The position numbers and the translations under genes were made by a program. From Prorocentrum cordatum (taxonomy: Eukaryota; Sar; Dinophyceae; Prorocentrales; Prorocentraceae), in contig CAUYUJ010018882.1 in the NCBI GenBank assembly GCA_963575745.1, positions 62,001 to 126,000 of the forward strand: a stretch of 64,000 nucleotides of DNA, read 5' to 3'. Every line of letters begins with the position of its first letter. Position 1 is the stretch's first letter. Shown piece by piece: positions 53,791 to 64,000 of this stretch. Below the pieces are notes generated by a model that did no database searches, was not told where the DNA came from, and was given only the letters and a program-made list of their open reading frames with translations.

Positions 53791-55889
53791 GAAATAAAAC
53801 CATGCGGGCCATTCTCGCGCGTCGGCCGCGCGCGCATGTCGAAGTCCGTCCAAAACCTTCATCACCGACGCGAGATAGCCGTCATCGTCGACGGCGTGAT
53901 CAACATCGGCGCAGACACTGACCGTGCCGTCGCCACTGTCATCATCGTCGTCACCGTCGCTACTATCATCATCGTGTCTACTGTTGTCAACGTAGGCGTG
54001 GCCATAATATCGCGCCCGCCCAGGTCGCCGATCCGCACTGAAAACCCGGTGGGATGCGCTCAACGGTCACCGCCACCGCGGCCGCGTCGGTCGCGTTCAA
54101 CTAGCTGACCGCTGCGCGCGCGTGCTTGGGTTGGCGCGGCCACGGAAATGGACCAGCCAAAACCATGTACTGATCGCAATCGCCACAGCGTGCGTTTTGC
54201 GAACCAACTTGCGGGTGGGTGGGTGAAATAATTGCGCGAGCATCGGAGTTGACAACTCACTGCGAACAGGGAATAATCCCTTTTTCTCCAACAAGAACAG
54301 ACTCTACCCCACCCCCCACCACCCCGGAGGTAACCGTCCCCCATGGGGTATCGCGATGCCATATTTATTCTGCACAGTCGTCCATGTTGAATACGAATTC
54401 AGTTTATGCCAGCCGAGCCGGCACCACCCCCTCCCGCCATCCCTGTCAAGTCATACTATGCGCGCTTCTTCATCTCAAGAAAGCAAAATTCAATAATCTC
54501 CTGCAGAAAAAAATCCACAAAGTCATCGCGCGCGCGCCCATGTCAAGACCGTGCCAAACACAGTGTGTTTGAAAGCATTTCAGCATAAGCACCTAGAAAC
54601 CTTTTTCTGTTTGGGCAAATGTTCTGTCCGCGCGCTCATGCTAAAATCATACAGAAACCATCGGATGCTTACGAATTCTGCCAAATCCGACGATTTCATG
54701 TCACCGCGCGGTGCACCCGCGATACTCCTGTCATGCACCGAGGGCGCGCATCCCTTGCGAGAGAATACCACGCGGCCCACATGAGCGCACCGCCGCGCGC
54801 GCATGATCAGTCTGACGGATTTGTTGAACTTCCGCGCGCGCGGATTTCCTTCTTAACCTTGTCAGCGTCGCCGCGATCACCTGCCTCATCGACAGATGGG
54901 CATCAGCACCGTCAGCGTGCTTGCCATCCTTGGCGCCGTTATCGTTCGTGCCGTCGCTATCTTCATCATTGTCGCAGACGTCGCCGACGTCATCTTGTCA
55001 TCGCGCACGTCCGGGCATCGTCGATGTGCCCACCTTCGTCATCGACTCGCGGTGACGATCGCCGGCAGTGATAATGTTATCATCGACGTCGTCATCGGCG
55101 GCGCCGCCGCCCCCCCCCGCATCCTGAGTTTTGCCAAACAAGGTGCGGGTGGGAGGGTGGGATGTTGGCGTGATCAGTGGAGCTGGCAACTTCAAGTTCA
55201 TCAGAGTGGATTCTCGTTTATAAAAAAGAATTGACTCTCCCCCCCCGGCGTTATCGCCCCCCCTTTCGGGTATGTAAATCGTATATGATTCTGACCACAT
55301 GTCCATCCTAAACATGAATTTACACTATCCCAGGGGGGCCGGTGTCGACCCCCAAGGTTTTTCTGCAAAAAAATACGCGGGGACATCTTTGGTTCTAGCA
55401 TGTCACTGTTTCACAAATCCCTTGCAACAAATGGGACGAAGTGCGCACGCGCGCGCATGCCGAAATCCTCCAAAAACCCTCGGTGTCGGAAGGATTTCGC
55501 AATCGAGTTTCCAAAGACCGGAAAAAACACATGGTTTCGCAAAACTGATTGTAATTTTTATTTCAAAAAAAAAAAAAACGCCGAGCTCTGGCGAAATCTT
55601 AAGAAAACCATGGGTTTATCAAGATATTTCCCAAACTGCTACCAAACGGGCTTCGCGCGCGCGCATGTCGAAATCTGTCGAACGTCCCTGCGCGTGTGCC
55701 GTCGCGAGAATACTTTGCAACAAATGGGACGGAGTGCAGACGCGCGCGTCGTCGCGCGCGAATGCCGAGATCCTTCAAAACCCAACGGTTTCGGAAGGAC
55801 TTCAAAATCGTGTGTCCAAAAAACATACAAAAAACACTAGGTTTCGCAACACGGATTTTCACCAAAAGCGTGCGCGCGCGATCTTGCGT

Positions 55890-56348
55890 CGTCGTCGTCG
55901 TCGTCGTCGCCGTCCTCCCTCCTCTCTTGTCGTCGTCGTCGAAGCCTACGTTGTCCTCTGCCTTTCCTCGTGTTCGTCGTCGTCGTCCTCTTTGGCGTCG
56001 TGGTCGTTTGCGTCGTCGTTGTCGCCGTGGTCGTCCTTCCTCCTCCTCCCTCGTCGTCGTCGTCGTCCGTCGTCGGCGTCTCGTCGTCGTCCTTCTATTT
56101 CGTCGCCGTCGCCGTCGTCGTCGTTGTCGTCGTCGTCGTCTTCCCCCCTCCCTCGTCGTTGTCGTCATCGGCGTCGCCGTCCTTCCTCCTTCTTCGTCGT
56201 TCGCGTCGTCGCCGTCCTCCCTCCTCCCTCGTCGTTGTCGTCGTTGTCGTCGTTGTCGTCGTTGTCGTCGTTGTCGCCGTCGTCGTCCTCCCTCCTCCCC
56301 CGTCGTCGTCTTCGTTGGCGACGTCGTCGTCGTGTTCGTCGTCGTCGG

Positions 56349-56379
<31 letters not shown>

Positions 56380-56407
56380 GTCGACGTCGGCGTCGTCGTC
56401 GTCGCCG

Positions 56408-56440
<33 letters not shown>

Positions 56441-56695
56441 GCGTCGTTCACGTCGTCGTCGTCGTCGGTGTCGTCGTTGTCGTCGTCGTCGGCGTCGTCG
56501 TTGTCGTCGTCGTTGTCTTCGTCGTCGTCGTCGGCGTCGGAGTCGTCGTCGTCGTCGGTGTCGTCGTCGTCGTCGTCGTCGTTGTCGGCGTCGTCGAAGT
56601 CGTTGGAGACGTCGTCGGTGTCGTCGGCGTCGGAGTCGTTGGCGTCGTCGGCGTCGTTGTCGCTGTCGTCGTCGGCGTCGCTGTCGTTGCCAAGT
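55890..56695 (+). repeat. (GTC)n microsatellite, about 800 bp
   Basis: GTCGTC with GGC, TTC and CTC interruptions. It gives Val, Ser/Ala or Arg frames and, on the minus strand, Asp or Thr frames. Lies inside one unit of the large array. Confidence 0.95.
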
Positions 56696-58309
56696 GCCAT
56701 TTTGTTCCCACCTTCACGGTCTTAAGAGATTTTGCAAACCAAGTTGCGGGTGGGTGGGTGGGATGTTTGCAAGAGCGCGGGATGTGTCAACTCGTTTGTA
56801 AAAACCAGTTGCACCACATAGCTTGCACCACTTATATGCTCTTTTCTGATACAAAGAACCGATTCTACCCTCCCCCGCCCACCCCCGGATTATCAATATC
56901 CCGTTTCGTATTGCAACTTCCACATGCTGGCCCATCGCCCATCCTAAATATGAAATCGCACCATCCCAAGATGCCTGTCGACCCCCCCCCCATCCTACGG
57001 AAAAAAATATGCGCACACTCGCTCAGCACAAAACATCAGTCTTCAAAGATCCTTCGCAGAAAAACAACCTACGAAGTGCACGCGCGCGCGTCGTCGCACG
57101 CGCATGCCGGAGTCTTTCAGAAACCTTCGATTTCGTAATGGTTTCAAAATAGAGTGTCCAATAATACACAAAAACAAATGGTTTCGCAACGCGGATATTC
57201 AAAAAACTTGCACGCGCGAGCCTGCGAATTCTCATGAAAACCATTGGCTCTTCAAGTTATTCATAAGACGCTACCAGAAGGGCTTCGCGCGCGCGCGTCG
57301 AGATCATTCGAATGCCCTTGCGCGTGTGCCGTCGCGTGAACCCTTCGCAACAAGCGGGGCGAAGTGCGCGCGCGCGCTCGCCGTCGCGCGCGCGTGCTGA
57401 AATCCGTCAAACAACCTTAGGTTTCGTAAAAAACTCAAAACCGAGTGTCGCCATGATTTCGCAGCCGCAGGTTGCATCAAAAGCCTGCGCTCGCGTTCTT
57501 GCGAATTCTTAAGACGACCGCTGGCTTTTCAAAATGTCATTGAATTCTGCCAGGATGGCCTCTCGCGCCGCATGCCGAAATCATTCGCGCGCCCTCGCGC
57601 GCGTGCTGGGGGGGGGGGGGCGCGATCTGTGTCAAATAATACCATGCTGGCCATTCTCGCGCGTGGGCCGCGCGCGCATGTCGAAGTCCATTCAATGCCT
57701 TCATCGCCGACGCGAGGGCGTCGCCATCGTCATCGGCGTGATCGGCATCGGCGCAGTCACTGGCAGTGCCGTCGTCGTTGTCAGCATCGTCACCAACATC
57801 GCTACTATCATCATCGTGTCTGTTGTTGTCGACGTCGACGTTGCCATGATACCGCGCCCGCCCAAGTCGCCGACTCGCACTGAAGAGCCCGCTGGGGCGC
57901 GCCCGCCGGTCAGCGCCGCCGCGGCCGCGTCGGTCGTGCCAAACTAGCTGGCCGCTGCGCGCGCAAGCGCATGCGCGGGCTGGCGCGGCCGCGCGAATGC
58001 ACCAGCCAACGCCAAGCATTCATGGCAATCGCCCCCTGTCGCGTTTTGCAAGACAAGTTGCGGGTGGGTGGGCGGGATGATTGCGCGAGTAGTGGAAGTG
58101 ACAACAGCGAGTGCCTCAAGTGAATCGCGCTACGTAAATTGTGCCGCATAGCTTGCACCACGTATATTTTCTGTCCTAGAAATCATTCCCTACCTAGGCT
58201 CTGCCTAAAAAAGTTCTTACTCTCTTAGCTTAAAGGGGCCGGGCAGTGTAAAGCGCCCCGGGCGGTTCCCCCAGCCTCCTGGGAGCGGTTCCCCCCAGTT
58301 CCCCGGGAG

Positions 58310-58688
58310 CTTTAGCTTTAGCTCTAGCTTAGCTTTAGCTTAGCTCTAGCTTATCTTTAGCTTAGCTTTAGCTTAGCTTTAGCTTAGCTTTAGCTTTAGC
58401 TTTAGCTTAGCTTTAGCTTAGTTTTAGCTTAGCTTTTCGCTTAGCGTTTAGCTTAGCTGTAGCTTAGCTTTAGCTTAGCTTTAGCTTAGCTTGAGCTTAG
58501 CTGTAGCTTAGCTTTAGCTTAGCTCTAGCTTAGATTTAGCTTAGCTGCTGCTCAGTTTTAGCTTAGTTTTAGCCTAGCTGCTGCTCAGCTTTAGCCTGCT
58601 GTAGCTTAGCTTTAGCTTAGCTTTACCTTAGCTTTAGCTTAGCTGTGGCTTAGCTTTAGCTTAGCTTTAGCTTAGCTTTACTGTTACT
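58310..58688 (+). repeat. 11-bp AGCTTTAGCTT tandem repeat
   Basis: About 34 units of AGCTTTAGCTT with 6-bp TTTAGC half-units and point variants. Preceded by GGCGGTTCCCCCAG / GAGCGGTTCCCCCCAG. Confidence 0.95.
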
Positions 58689-60069
58689 ACGAATGCTGCT
58701 TTCCTGGGGGTTCCAACTCCTAGGTAGGGTCGCACTGGGATAATTCGGATATGCCCCCCTCGGATCAAACCGGCACCATGTCGTATTGCAACTCATTCTG
58801 CCCCTCCATCCTACATGCAAGCCTGTACCGACCCGCTTTCATCCTCTGCAAAAAACGCTATGCGCGCGCACTCGTTGATCCACAATCTTCAATTGTCATA
58901 AACCCCTTGCTAAGAACGGGGCGACATCCGCACGCGCGCGACGTCGGGTGCGCATGCCGGAGTCCTTCCAGACCCCTGGGCTCCTCAACGATTTCAAAGC
59001 CGAGTGCCCCGAAAACATACACAAAACACATGGTATCACAACAAAGGTTTTCAAACAAAAACATTGCGCGCGCTCCTGCGAATTCTTGAAGAAACCAAGG
59101 GTTGTTCAAAACTGTCGTAAAACGCTACCACATGGGCCTCTCGCGCGCGCATGTCGAAATCGTCCGAACACCCTTGCGCGCGTGCCGTCGCGCAAATTTC
59201 CCTTGCAACGGATGGGGCGAAGGGCACGCGCGCGCGTCGTCGCGCGCGCATGCCGGAACCCATCACAAACCTTAGGTTGTGTAGCGGTGTCAGAATCGAG
59301 TACCCCGAACACAAATAAACACACCAACGCACGGTTTTGCAACATCAGCTTTCCAGAAAACTGCGCTCGCGTTCTTGCGAAATCTCAAGACAACCATCGG
59401 TTTTCACAATTACCATTCAATTCTGCCAAACGGGCCTTTCGCGCGAATGCTGACACCATTCGAACGCCCTTGCGAGCGTGTTTGGGGGGGGGGGGCACGA
59501 TCTGTGTCAAATAACACCATGCGAGCCACTCTCGCGCGTCGGCCGCGCGAGCATGTCGAACTCCTACCAAACCTGCCTCACCGACGCGAAGACCTCGTCA
59601 TCGCCGTCGGCGTGATCAGCATCGGCGCCGTCACTGGCAGTGCCGTCGCCGCTGTCATCATTGTCATAACCGTCGCTACTATCATCGTTGCGTTTACCTC
59701 TGTCGACGCTGCCATGATACCGCGCCCACCCAAGTGGCCGACTCGCATTGAATTGCCCGCTGGGAAAGCCCCGAAGTCGGCGCCACCGCGGCCGCGTCGG
59801 TCGTGCCAAACTAGCTGGCCGCTGCGCGCGCGAGCACAGGCCAGCGCGGCCGCGCAAATGCACCAGCCAACACCAAGCACTCATCGCAATCGCCGCCGCA
59901 TGTGTTTTGCAAAACCATTTGCGGGTGGGTGGGTGGGATGATTGCGCGAGCAGTGGAGTTGACAACTGCGCGTTCCACAAATGAGCTGCACCACGTCTAT
60001 TGCACCACGTAGATAGCTCCACGTACATTGCCCTACACAAGCTGCAGCATCTATACATAGATTGCTAGA

Positions 60070-61035
60070 AACGCGTTGTTTGGGGTCCACGCTGGCTAAG
60101 ATTTATAAGGGACGCTGTGGAGGAGGAGGAAGAAGAACGAGACGAGGATACATCGGAGGGGATGAAGAGAAAATCGAGAAAGATAAATGTGGCAAGAAAA
60201 GGAATCGGAAACGGAAAGAGGAGTGGGATGAGAGGAACAACACGGGGAATGCGAAGGGGGGCACCAACTCGCCTACACGTCCTCAATTCATTGGGTCCGT
60301 GGCCACACGAAAGACGGGAACGGAACATCCAAAGAAGAGCGAACGCTGCGCCCTCGACGCCGGGCGGCCCCCCCACCCCACGTGTGACAGTACAGTCACC
60401 GCGCCAACAGCACGCCGAAGTGTGCTACTGTCAGGAACTTCTGCTTAGGCGTCGCTCCGTTCTTCGGGGCGGGAGGCTGGGAAAAGCTCGGGAAGTTGAC
60501 GCCTGGGGACTGGGATGTGGTCAGCATGTCGCACCGACCTTTGGTGGGCTAGAACCAGCGGCGCGAGACGCTAAGCAAACGTTCCCTGTCGTAGCATGCC
60601 TGCTGGCTGTCTGGTGGGGTTCCTGCGCACTGGAAACATGACCACAACAACGAAGGTCAAAAGCGCTAATGAGTGAGCACGACAACGACAGGCAGCACTG
60701 GGAAGCCCATCGGCGTGTTACTGTTGAAGACATACCAGACACGAAGGACAAGCAACACATGGGAATATCACGCGAGCGGGCTCCCAATTGCACCGTGCCT
60801 GTTACATTACTTCTCCCTCTCGGGTTAGCACCTTCGCCGAAGGCCCAGGGCTCCCATGGTTGTGCCCCAAACGAAGAGCAGTCCAAGGTGGAGGGCTCAA
60901 CCACGAAGACCACAACGGGTCTCCAAGGCCAGGGCTGCTCTGAACCCTCGCGCCAGCTGTAGTTGTCCAGGGAGCGACCCACTCCTGGCCTTGGCAGCTA
61001 AACCTGTCGAAATCCGTGCGCCCACCTTGTGCTCT
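60070..61035. other. No gene recognised
   Basis: Purine-rich 60120-60240, then unique-looking sequence. Frames lack recognisable domains. Confidence 0.5.
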
Positions 61036-61039
61036 CTGG

Positions 61040-61420
61040 CGCTCCTCACGGCTCCAGGATGGCCCAAGACCGCCCCATGACGGCGGCAATGTGCCCAAGG
61101 CAGTCACAAAGACGGCTCAAACACCCCTGAGAGGTTCGCGACATCCCCGAAGCGGGCATGAGAGCCCACATGAAGGATTGGCTGAATTCTCCAGCAGGGC
61201 CCTCGAAGGCCAACATGAAAACAACATGGACCTGAAAAGGTCGTTCGCTTCCCAAGCATCAACTGGTCGTTCGTTTCCCAAGCATCAACCTCATACGGCT
61301 TCAGGGAGGCAGTAGATGGCCACAATCAGGCCACAAATACAGTCTCCAGCCGCCTAAGGAAGATCCCAGGACGGCCTGAGGATGATCGCGCTAGACGTCC
61401 CAAAGCCGCCCTAAGAGAAA
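61040..61420. repeat. Degenerate CCAAGA repeat tract with 24-bp duplication
   Basis: CCCAAGACCGCCCC-type words. At 61239-61289, GGTCGTTCGCTTCCCAAGCA and GGTCGTTCGTTTCCCAAGCA form a short tandem duplication. Confidence 0.6.
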
Positions 61421-61658
61421 TCCATGGCGCCCATAAGATCCGCAAAGAGCGGTCTCTGTACAGTAGGAGCTCGACCACAAGAAACCTCCCACCAGAAACC
61501 TAAGGCCGAGACCCTGGGGCGTCCTTTGATTTTTGGTGTGGGAACGTCACGCCTTCCACAAGAAAACCATCGAGACCCTGGAAACCCAGAGCATCCTGAA
61601 GGCAAGCAGGGTGCTTCTTGACATGGGTTTCCACTGCGTGGCTCCCACGGGCCAGGGA

Positions 61659-61815
61659 TCAGGTTGGGCGTGTCCTCCTACAAGCGGTTTTTGGACGAAA
61701 ATTACAAAATACCCGCCAAATGGTCAAACCCACTGGAACATAATCCAAAAATCGTTCCCAGACTATTTTCAGTATCTTTAAATCTTCTCCCTGTAGAGGG
61801 ACATGCCCGACGTAA
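61659..61815. mobile_element. MITE-A, 157 bp
   Basis: Left end TCAGGTTGGGCGTGTCCTCC, right end GAGGGACATGCCCGACGTAA. Flanked by GCCAGGGA (61651-61658) and GCCAAGGA (61816-61823), an 8-bp duplication with one change. The interior matches the right part of the split copy at 26766-26898 (TTTGGACGAAAATTACAAAA, CCCAGACTATT). Confidence 0.82.
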
Positions 61816-61824
61816 GCCAAGGAG

Positions 61825-62220
61825 CCCCCCTGGAGCCCAGAGAGGCCGAGCACAGGCGGGAGGGCTCGACAGAGGCACCCCGCATCCTCGGAACGAGAGA
61901 GGGTTGCGCCCTCGCGAGCCCCGTTTCAGCTAGCACACGTGCTTGTCGGCTCCAGGAGAGCCCAGAATCGAATCGATTCGTCGGATCGGCTATCGAGATG
62001 AATAGGATCGGCGGATATCGGCAGCCGAGTTGGGAGAAGTCGGGTAGGCGGAGATTGGCAAACTGGTGTGCGTCCAATAGGAGACCGGAACCCAGATCGG
62101 AATCCCAAGTCGAATCGAATCGGCATCGGAAGCCATCGAAATCGAATCGAATCGAATCGGAGGAGTCGAAGCGAGTCCTGCGGCTCTTTGGGTGACCCAA
62201 ATGGGGGTCCAGCTGCAAGG
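61825..62220. other. No gene; ATCGAATCGA tract
   Basis: 61965-62165 is rich in AATCGAATCG words, including a short tandem GAATCGAATCGAATCGAATC. Nothing else. Confidence 0.55.
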
Positions 62221-62224
62221 GGGG

Positions 62225-62430
62225 GTGCAGTAGATTCGGGGCAATTGTATTGCAAATGGATTACGCCGGAGAACTGTATTGCAAATGAGTTGCACCTCAT
62301 GTGTTGCACGCGAAAATCAAGCAACACAGTCTCGTCCCGGAATGTAGTGCACGCCCTCAAGTGAGTTGCAACCCTACAAATCCATTGCACCAACTCTATT
62401 GCACCGCCCCCTCGTCGCTGGACACGCAAG
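62225..62430 (+). repeat. TTGCA-motif repeat and TCGCTGGAC block
   Basis: GTATTGCAAATGGATTACG, GTATTGCAAATGAGTTGCAC and TGTTGCACGCG lead into a block (62358-62430) closely matching 7655-7742. Confidence 0.65.
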
Positions 62431-62434
62431 AGTG

Positions 62435-62748
62435 ACCCTCGGAAAGAGTGACCTTTCGTGCGCGGATTGAGGGGGCGCAAGGTGGCCAAATCCAAGGGCG
62501 CAAGCAGCCACTATCGCATCGCGCTCAGCGGTCGGGGGGGGCCCCGGAGAGCCCGCACCGGAGGTCACTCCGGCGAAGGGTCACTCTTACGCGCAGTCGA
62601 CCTTGTCGCTGGACCCCCTCTTGGGTCCACCCGAGGCTCGGGGCGAGCAGGGTGGGCTTACCTTCTCCGTGCGCGCGCGCGGTCTGGGTGGAGGCCTCGG
62701 CCGCTGGGGGCCGCGCCATGGGGGCGACCCTCCTGGGGGAGCTCTGGT
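62435..62748. other. No gene recognised
   Basis: GC-rich, with a further TCGCTGGACCCCCTCTTGGG word at about 62607. No coding signal. Confidence 0.5.
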
Positions 62749-62910
62749 GAAGGGGCCCTGGGACACACAAAGGAATGCACACAAATACAAGGATTCCCCA
62801 GGATCCCCCATATTTTCGGGCGTTTTTTCTTCCCCCCCACTTCCCATATTTTCCAATATTTTCGGGGGAATCGACGATTAATTGTGTCTGTGTGTTTTTT
62901 CCCCTCCTGA
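62749..62910 (+). repeat. Dispersed 160-bp repeat, copy 5 of 5
   Basis: Starts GAAGGGGCCCTGGGACACAC, contains CTTCCCATATTTTCC and the core AATCGACGATTAATTGTGTC, and ends CCCTCCTGA. Flanked by GGGGGCGACCCTC on both sides (62721 and 62917), the only copy where a flanking direct repeat was noticed. Confidence 0.85.
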
Positions 62911-63665
62911 TCTGGGGGCGACCCTCGGGGGCCACGCGGGAGGGCGGCACGGGGGAGGGCGATTTGAAGGGTGCAGGACGTGGGGGACGACATTGGCGGC
63001 AACAGCTGGGGAGGCTCTTTCTTTTCACGAGCGCGGGGAGGCTACGCAGCGTTCTCCTTCCCCTCTCCTTTCCCTTCTGCTCCTGGCCATGGGAGAGGCC
63101 ATTGGGGCCAGCCCAGAGTCCGGGGACCTAGAAGCGCCTGCAATCTGAGCTTGTCGTGCCAGCGCACACCCCGTAACTCCCGTCCGCGCCTGTGGGGGGC
63201 TCGTAGCTTGCACGTCGTCTATCCAGCACGGCGGCAGGGCTGGCCGCAGGACGCTGGATAAACTAGCTCCAGAGATTCTGAAGACTCTGGCGGGCGCTGT
63301 TTTTTGCTGCTGGGGGGTTGGTGTGAACCCCACGCGGGCTTCCGACAACCCTTCGTGGCAGCATGCACATGGTATAGGACACCCTGCTACAGGGGATAAG
63401 AGCGCATAACATGTGTAGACCTTGGATGTCGTTGAACACCCCAGGGGTCCCTGGTCCCGTCGGATAATTTTCTATCGTGGGGCACCCGCTGGCATTTAGA
63501 TTTCGTATTTGGCGTGCCGCCGGAAGAAACGGCTCCCGTGTGCTTCCGCGAACGTCCTTGGACTGCATGGTGGTGGCGGGGGCTCAAAACCGTTTACCCC
63601 TTCGATTGGGGCCCTCTCTGGGGGCAGGCCACCGCGGACAACGTGCGCGCCCACGTTATGGATCT
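62911..63665. other. No gene recognised
   Basis: Frames on both strands are low in protein character; no repeats noted. Confidence 0.45.
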
Positions 63666-63669
63666 CCCC

Positions 63670-63777
63670 TGCGGCCATTGGCGTGCCCATCGGCACCCCC
63701 TGGGGCGGCGGGGCCACGTTGACCGCCTGGCAGAAGGGGCACTGGAACTGCGCTGGCCCAGGCGTGATGCCAAAGAC
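63670..63777 (-). CDS. Zinc-ribbon exon (CPFC motif)
   Basis: After a TAGCAG acceptor (63783-63778) the minus strand encodes VFGITPGPAQFQCPFCQAV, then NVAPPPQGVPMGTPMA. C-P-F-C is a single zinc-knuckle pair within a pattern like that of short zinc-ribbon proteins (x-Q-C-P-x-C-x-x-x-N). The stop immediately 5' of the acceptor supports an exon boundary. The 3' end is uncertain: either a GCAG/G junction near 63674 or continuation to about 63600 (HNVGAHVVRGGLPPE). No other exon was found nearby. Molecular role unknown beyond likely zinc binding. Confidence 0.4.
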
Positions 63778-63789
63778 CTGCTAGCTGGA

Positions 63790-64000
63790 GGGAAAGGGGG
63801 GGGGGGGGGGCAAAGGCCAGCTACGGAGAGGAATGAGGAAAGGGGAAGGATGAATGAGGGAGGATGGATGCGGAAGCGGAGGAGCGAGAGGGGAAAGAAG
63901 CGGACGAGGAAGATGGGTGGGAGACAACGACGGCAAACCAAGAGACCCCCAAGATGCCCTAAGCGGCTCCCCGAGGCACCCAAGACGCTCCAAGAGGCCC
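63790..64000. repeat. G-run and CCAAGA words at window end
   Basis: A G run at 63797-63810, purine-rich spacer, then CCCCCAAGATGCCC / CCAAGACGCTCC words up to the end of the window. Confidence 0.6.

Larger units (their letters stand above)
53795..60065 (+). repeat. Diverged higher-order tandem array, five main units
   Basis: Ordered landmarks repeat. B: ACCATGCGGGCCATTCTCGC (53800, 54766, 57640, 59513). A: GCGGGTGGGTGGGTGGGATG (54212, 55149, 56746, 58060, 59920). Then TTGCACCAC words. D: CATCCTAAACATGAATT-type (54370, 55300, 56940, 58800). C: GGACGAAGTGCGCACGCG with a GCGCGTCGTCGCGCGC hairpin (55427, 55718, 57046, 57345, 58905, 59202). A-to-A spacings are 937, 1597, 1314 and 1860 bp; size differences come mainly from (GTC)n and AGCTTT insertions. 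No supported gene lies inside. Confidence 0.85.

Noticed and set aside
55299-57138. Two overlapping frames of 480-500 codons
   Set aside because: Kept open by the (GTC)n tract; they are Arg or Val/Ser runs.
53836-59941. Conserved Val/Ile-rich hydrophobic peptide in three array units
   Set aside because: Arises from GTC/ATC microsatellite text in the same frame; other frames are equally free of stops.

Overview
The window looks like nuclear DNA of a dinoflagellate. The clearest sign is relict copies of the dinoflagellate spliced-leader (SL) sequence fused to genes at three places (4280-4321, 30491-30504, 49476-49497), the mark left when trans-spliced mRNAs are reverse-transcribed back into the genome. 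Very low gene density, intronless gene copies, decayed LINE-type retroelements and a large load of mini- and microsatellites agree with this. A Prorocentrum-like species is possible, but that is an inference from general resemblance, not something the sequence proves.

Layout. 1-5 kb holds a decayed minus-strand retroelement or retrogene: a tandem relict SL, a coiled-coil reading frame and an endonuclease (EEP) remnant. 5-9 kb is mostly anonymous. 9.7-10.3 kb has a lone exon and a 160-bp inverted-repeat transposon (MITE). 10.4-20.9 kb is dominated by CCAAGA/GGCCCC-type degenerate repeats, microsatellites, a decayed reverse-transcriptase region (14.2-15.7 kb) and several tandem arrays. 22.9-26.9 kb contains a MITE (24401-26898, 8-bp target duplication) into which a LINE has jumped with its own 12-bp duplication; the LINE carries a nearly intact reverse transcriptase. 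29.3-30.5 kb has a second MITE family and an SL-bearing retrogene. 31-38 kb carries palindromes, exon fragments and (GTC)n. 38-41.8 kb has two hairpin elements, a local duplication and one intact gene, a phospholipid scramblase. 42-45.7 kb is satellite-like DNA and a long inverted repeat around a run of 63 T. 46.1-49.5 kb, on the minus strand, has an uncharacterised P-loop NTPase frame broken by one TAG and one 1-bp insertion, and an SL-bearing coiled-coil retrogene broken by a TAG. 50-53.7 kb is low-complexity C-rich DNA with a segmental duplication. 53.8-60.1 kb is a diverged higher-order array. 60-64 kb returns to mixed repeats, a third good MITE copy and a zinc-ribbon exon.

Only two long frames look functional as they stand: the scramblase (39704-40600) and the LINE reverse transcriptase (24657-26714). 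The alanine-rich frame at 29681-30457 is also open. No operon or pathway is apparent; the genes share only their mode of arrival, namely retroposition. No rRNA, tRNA, CRISPR array or bacterial-type regulatory element was recognised.
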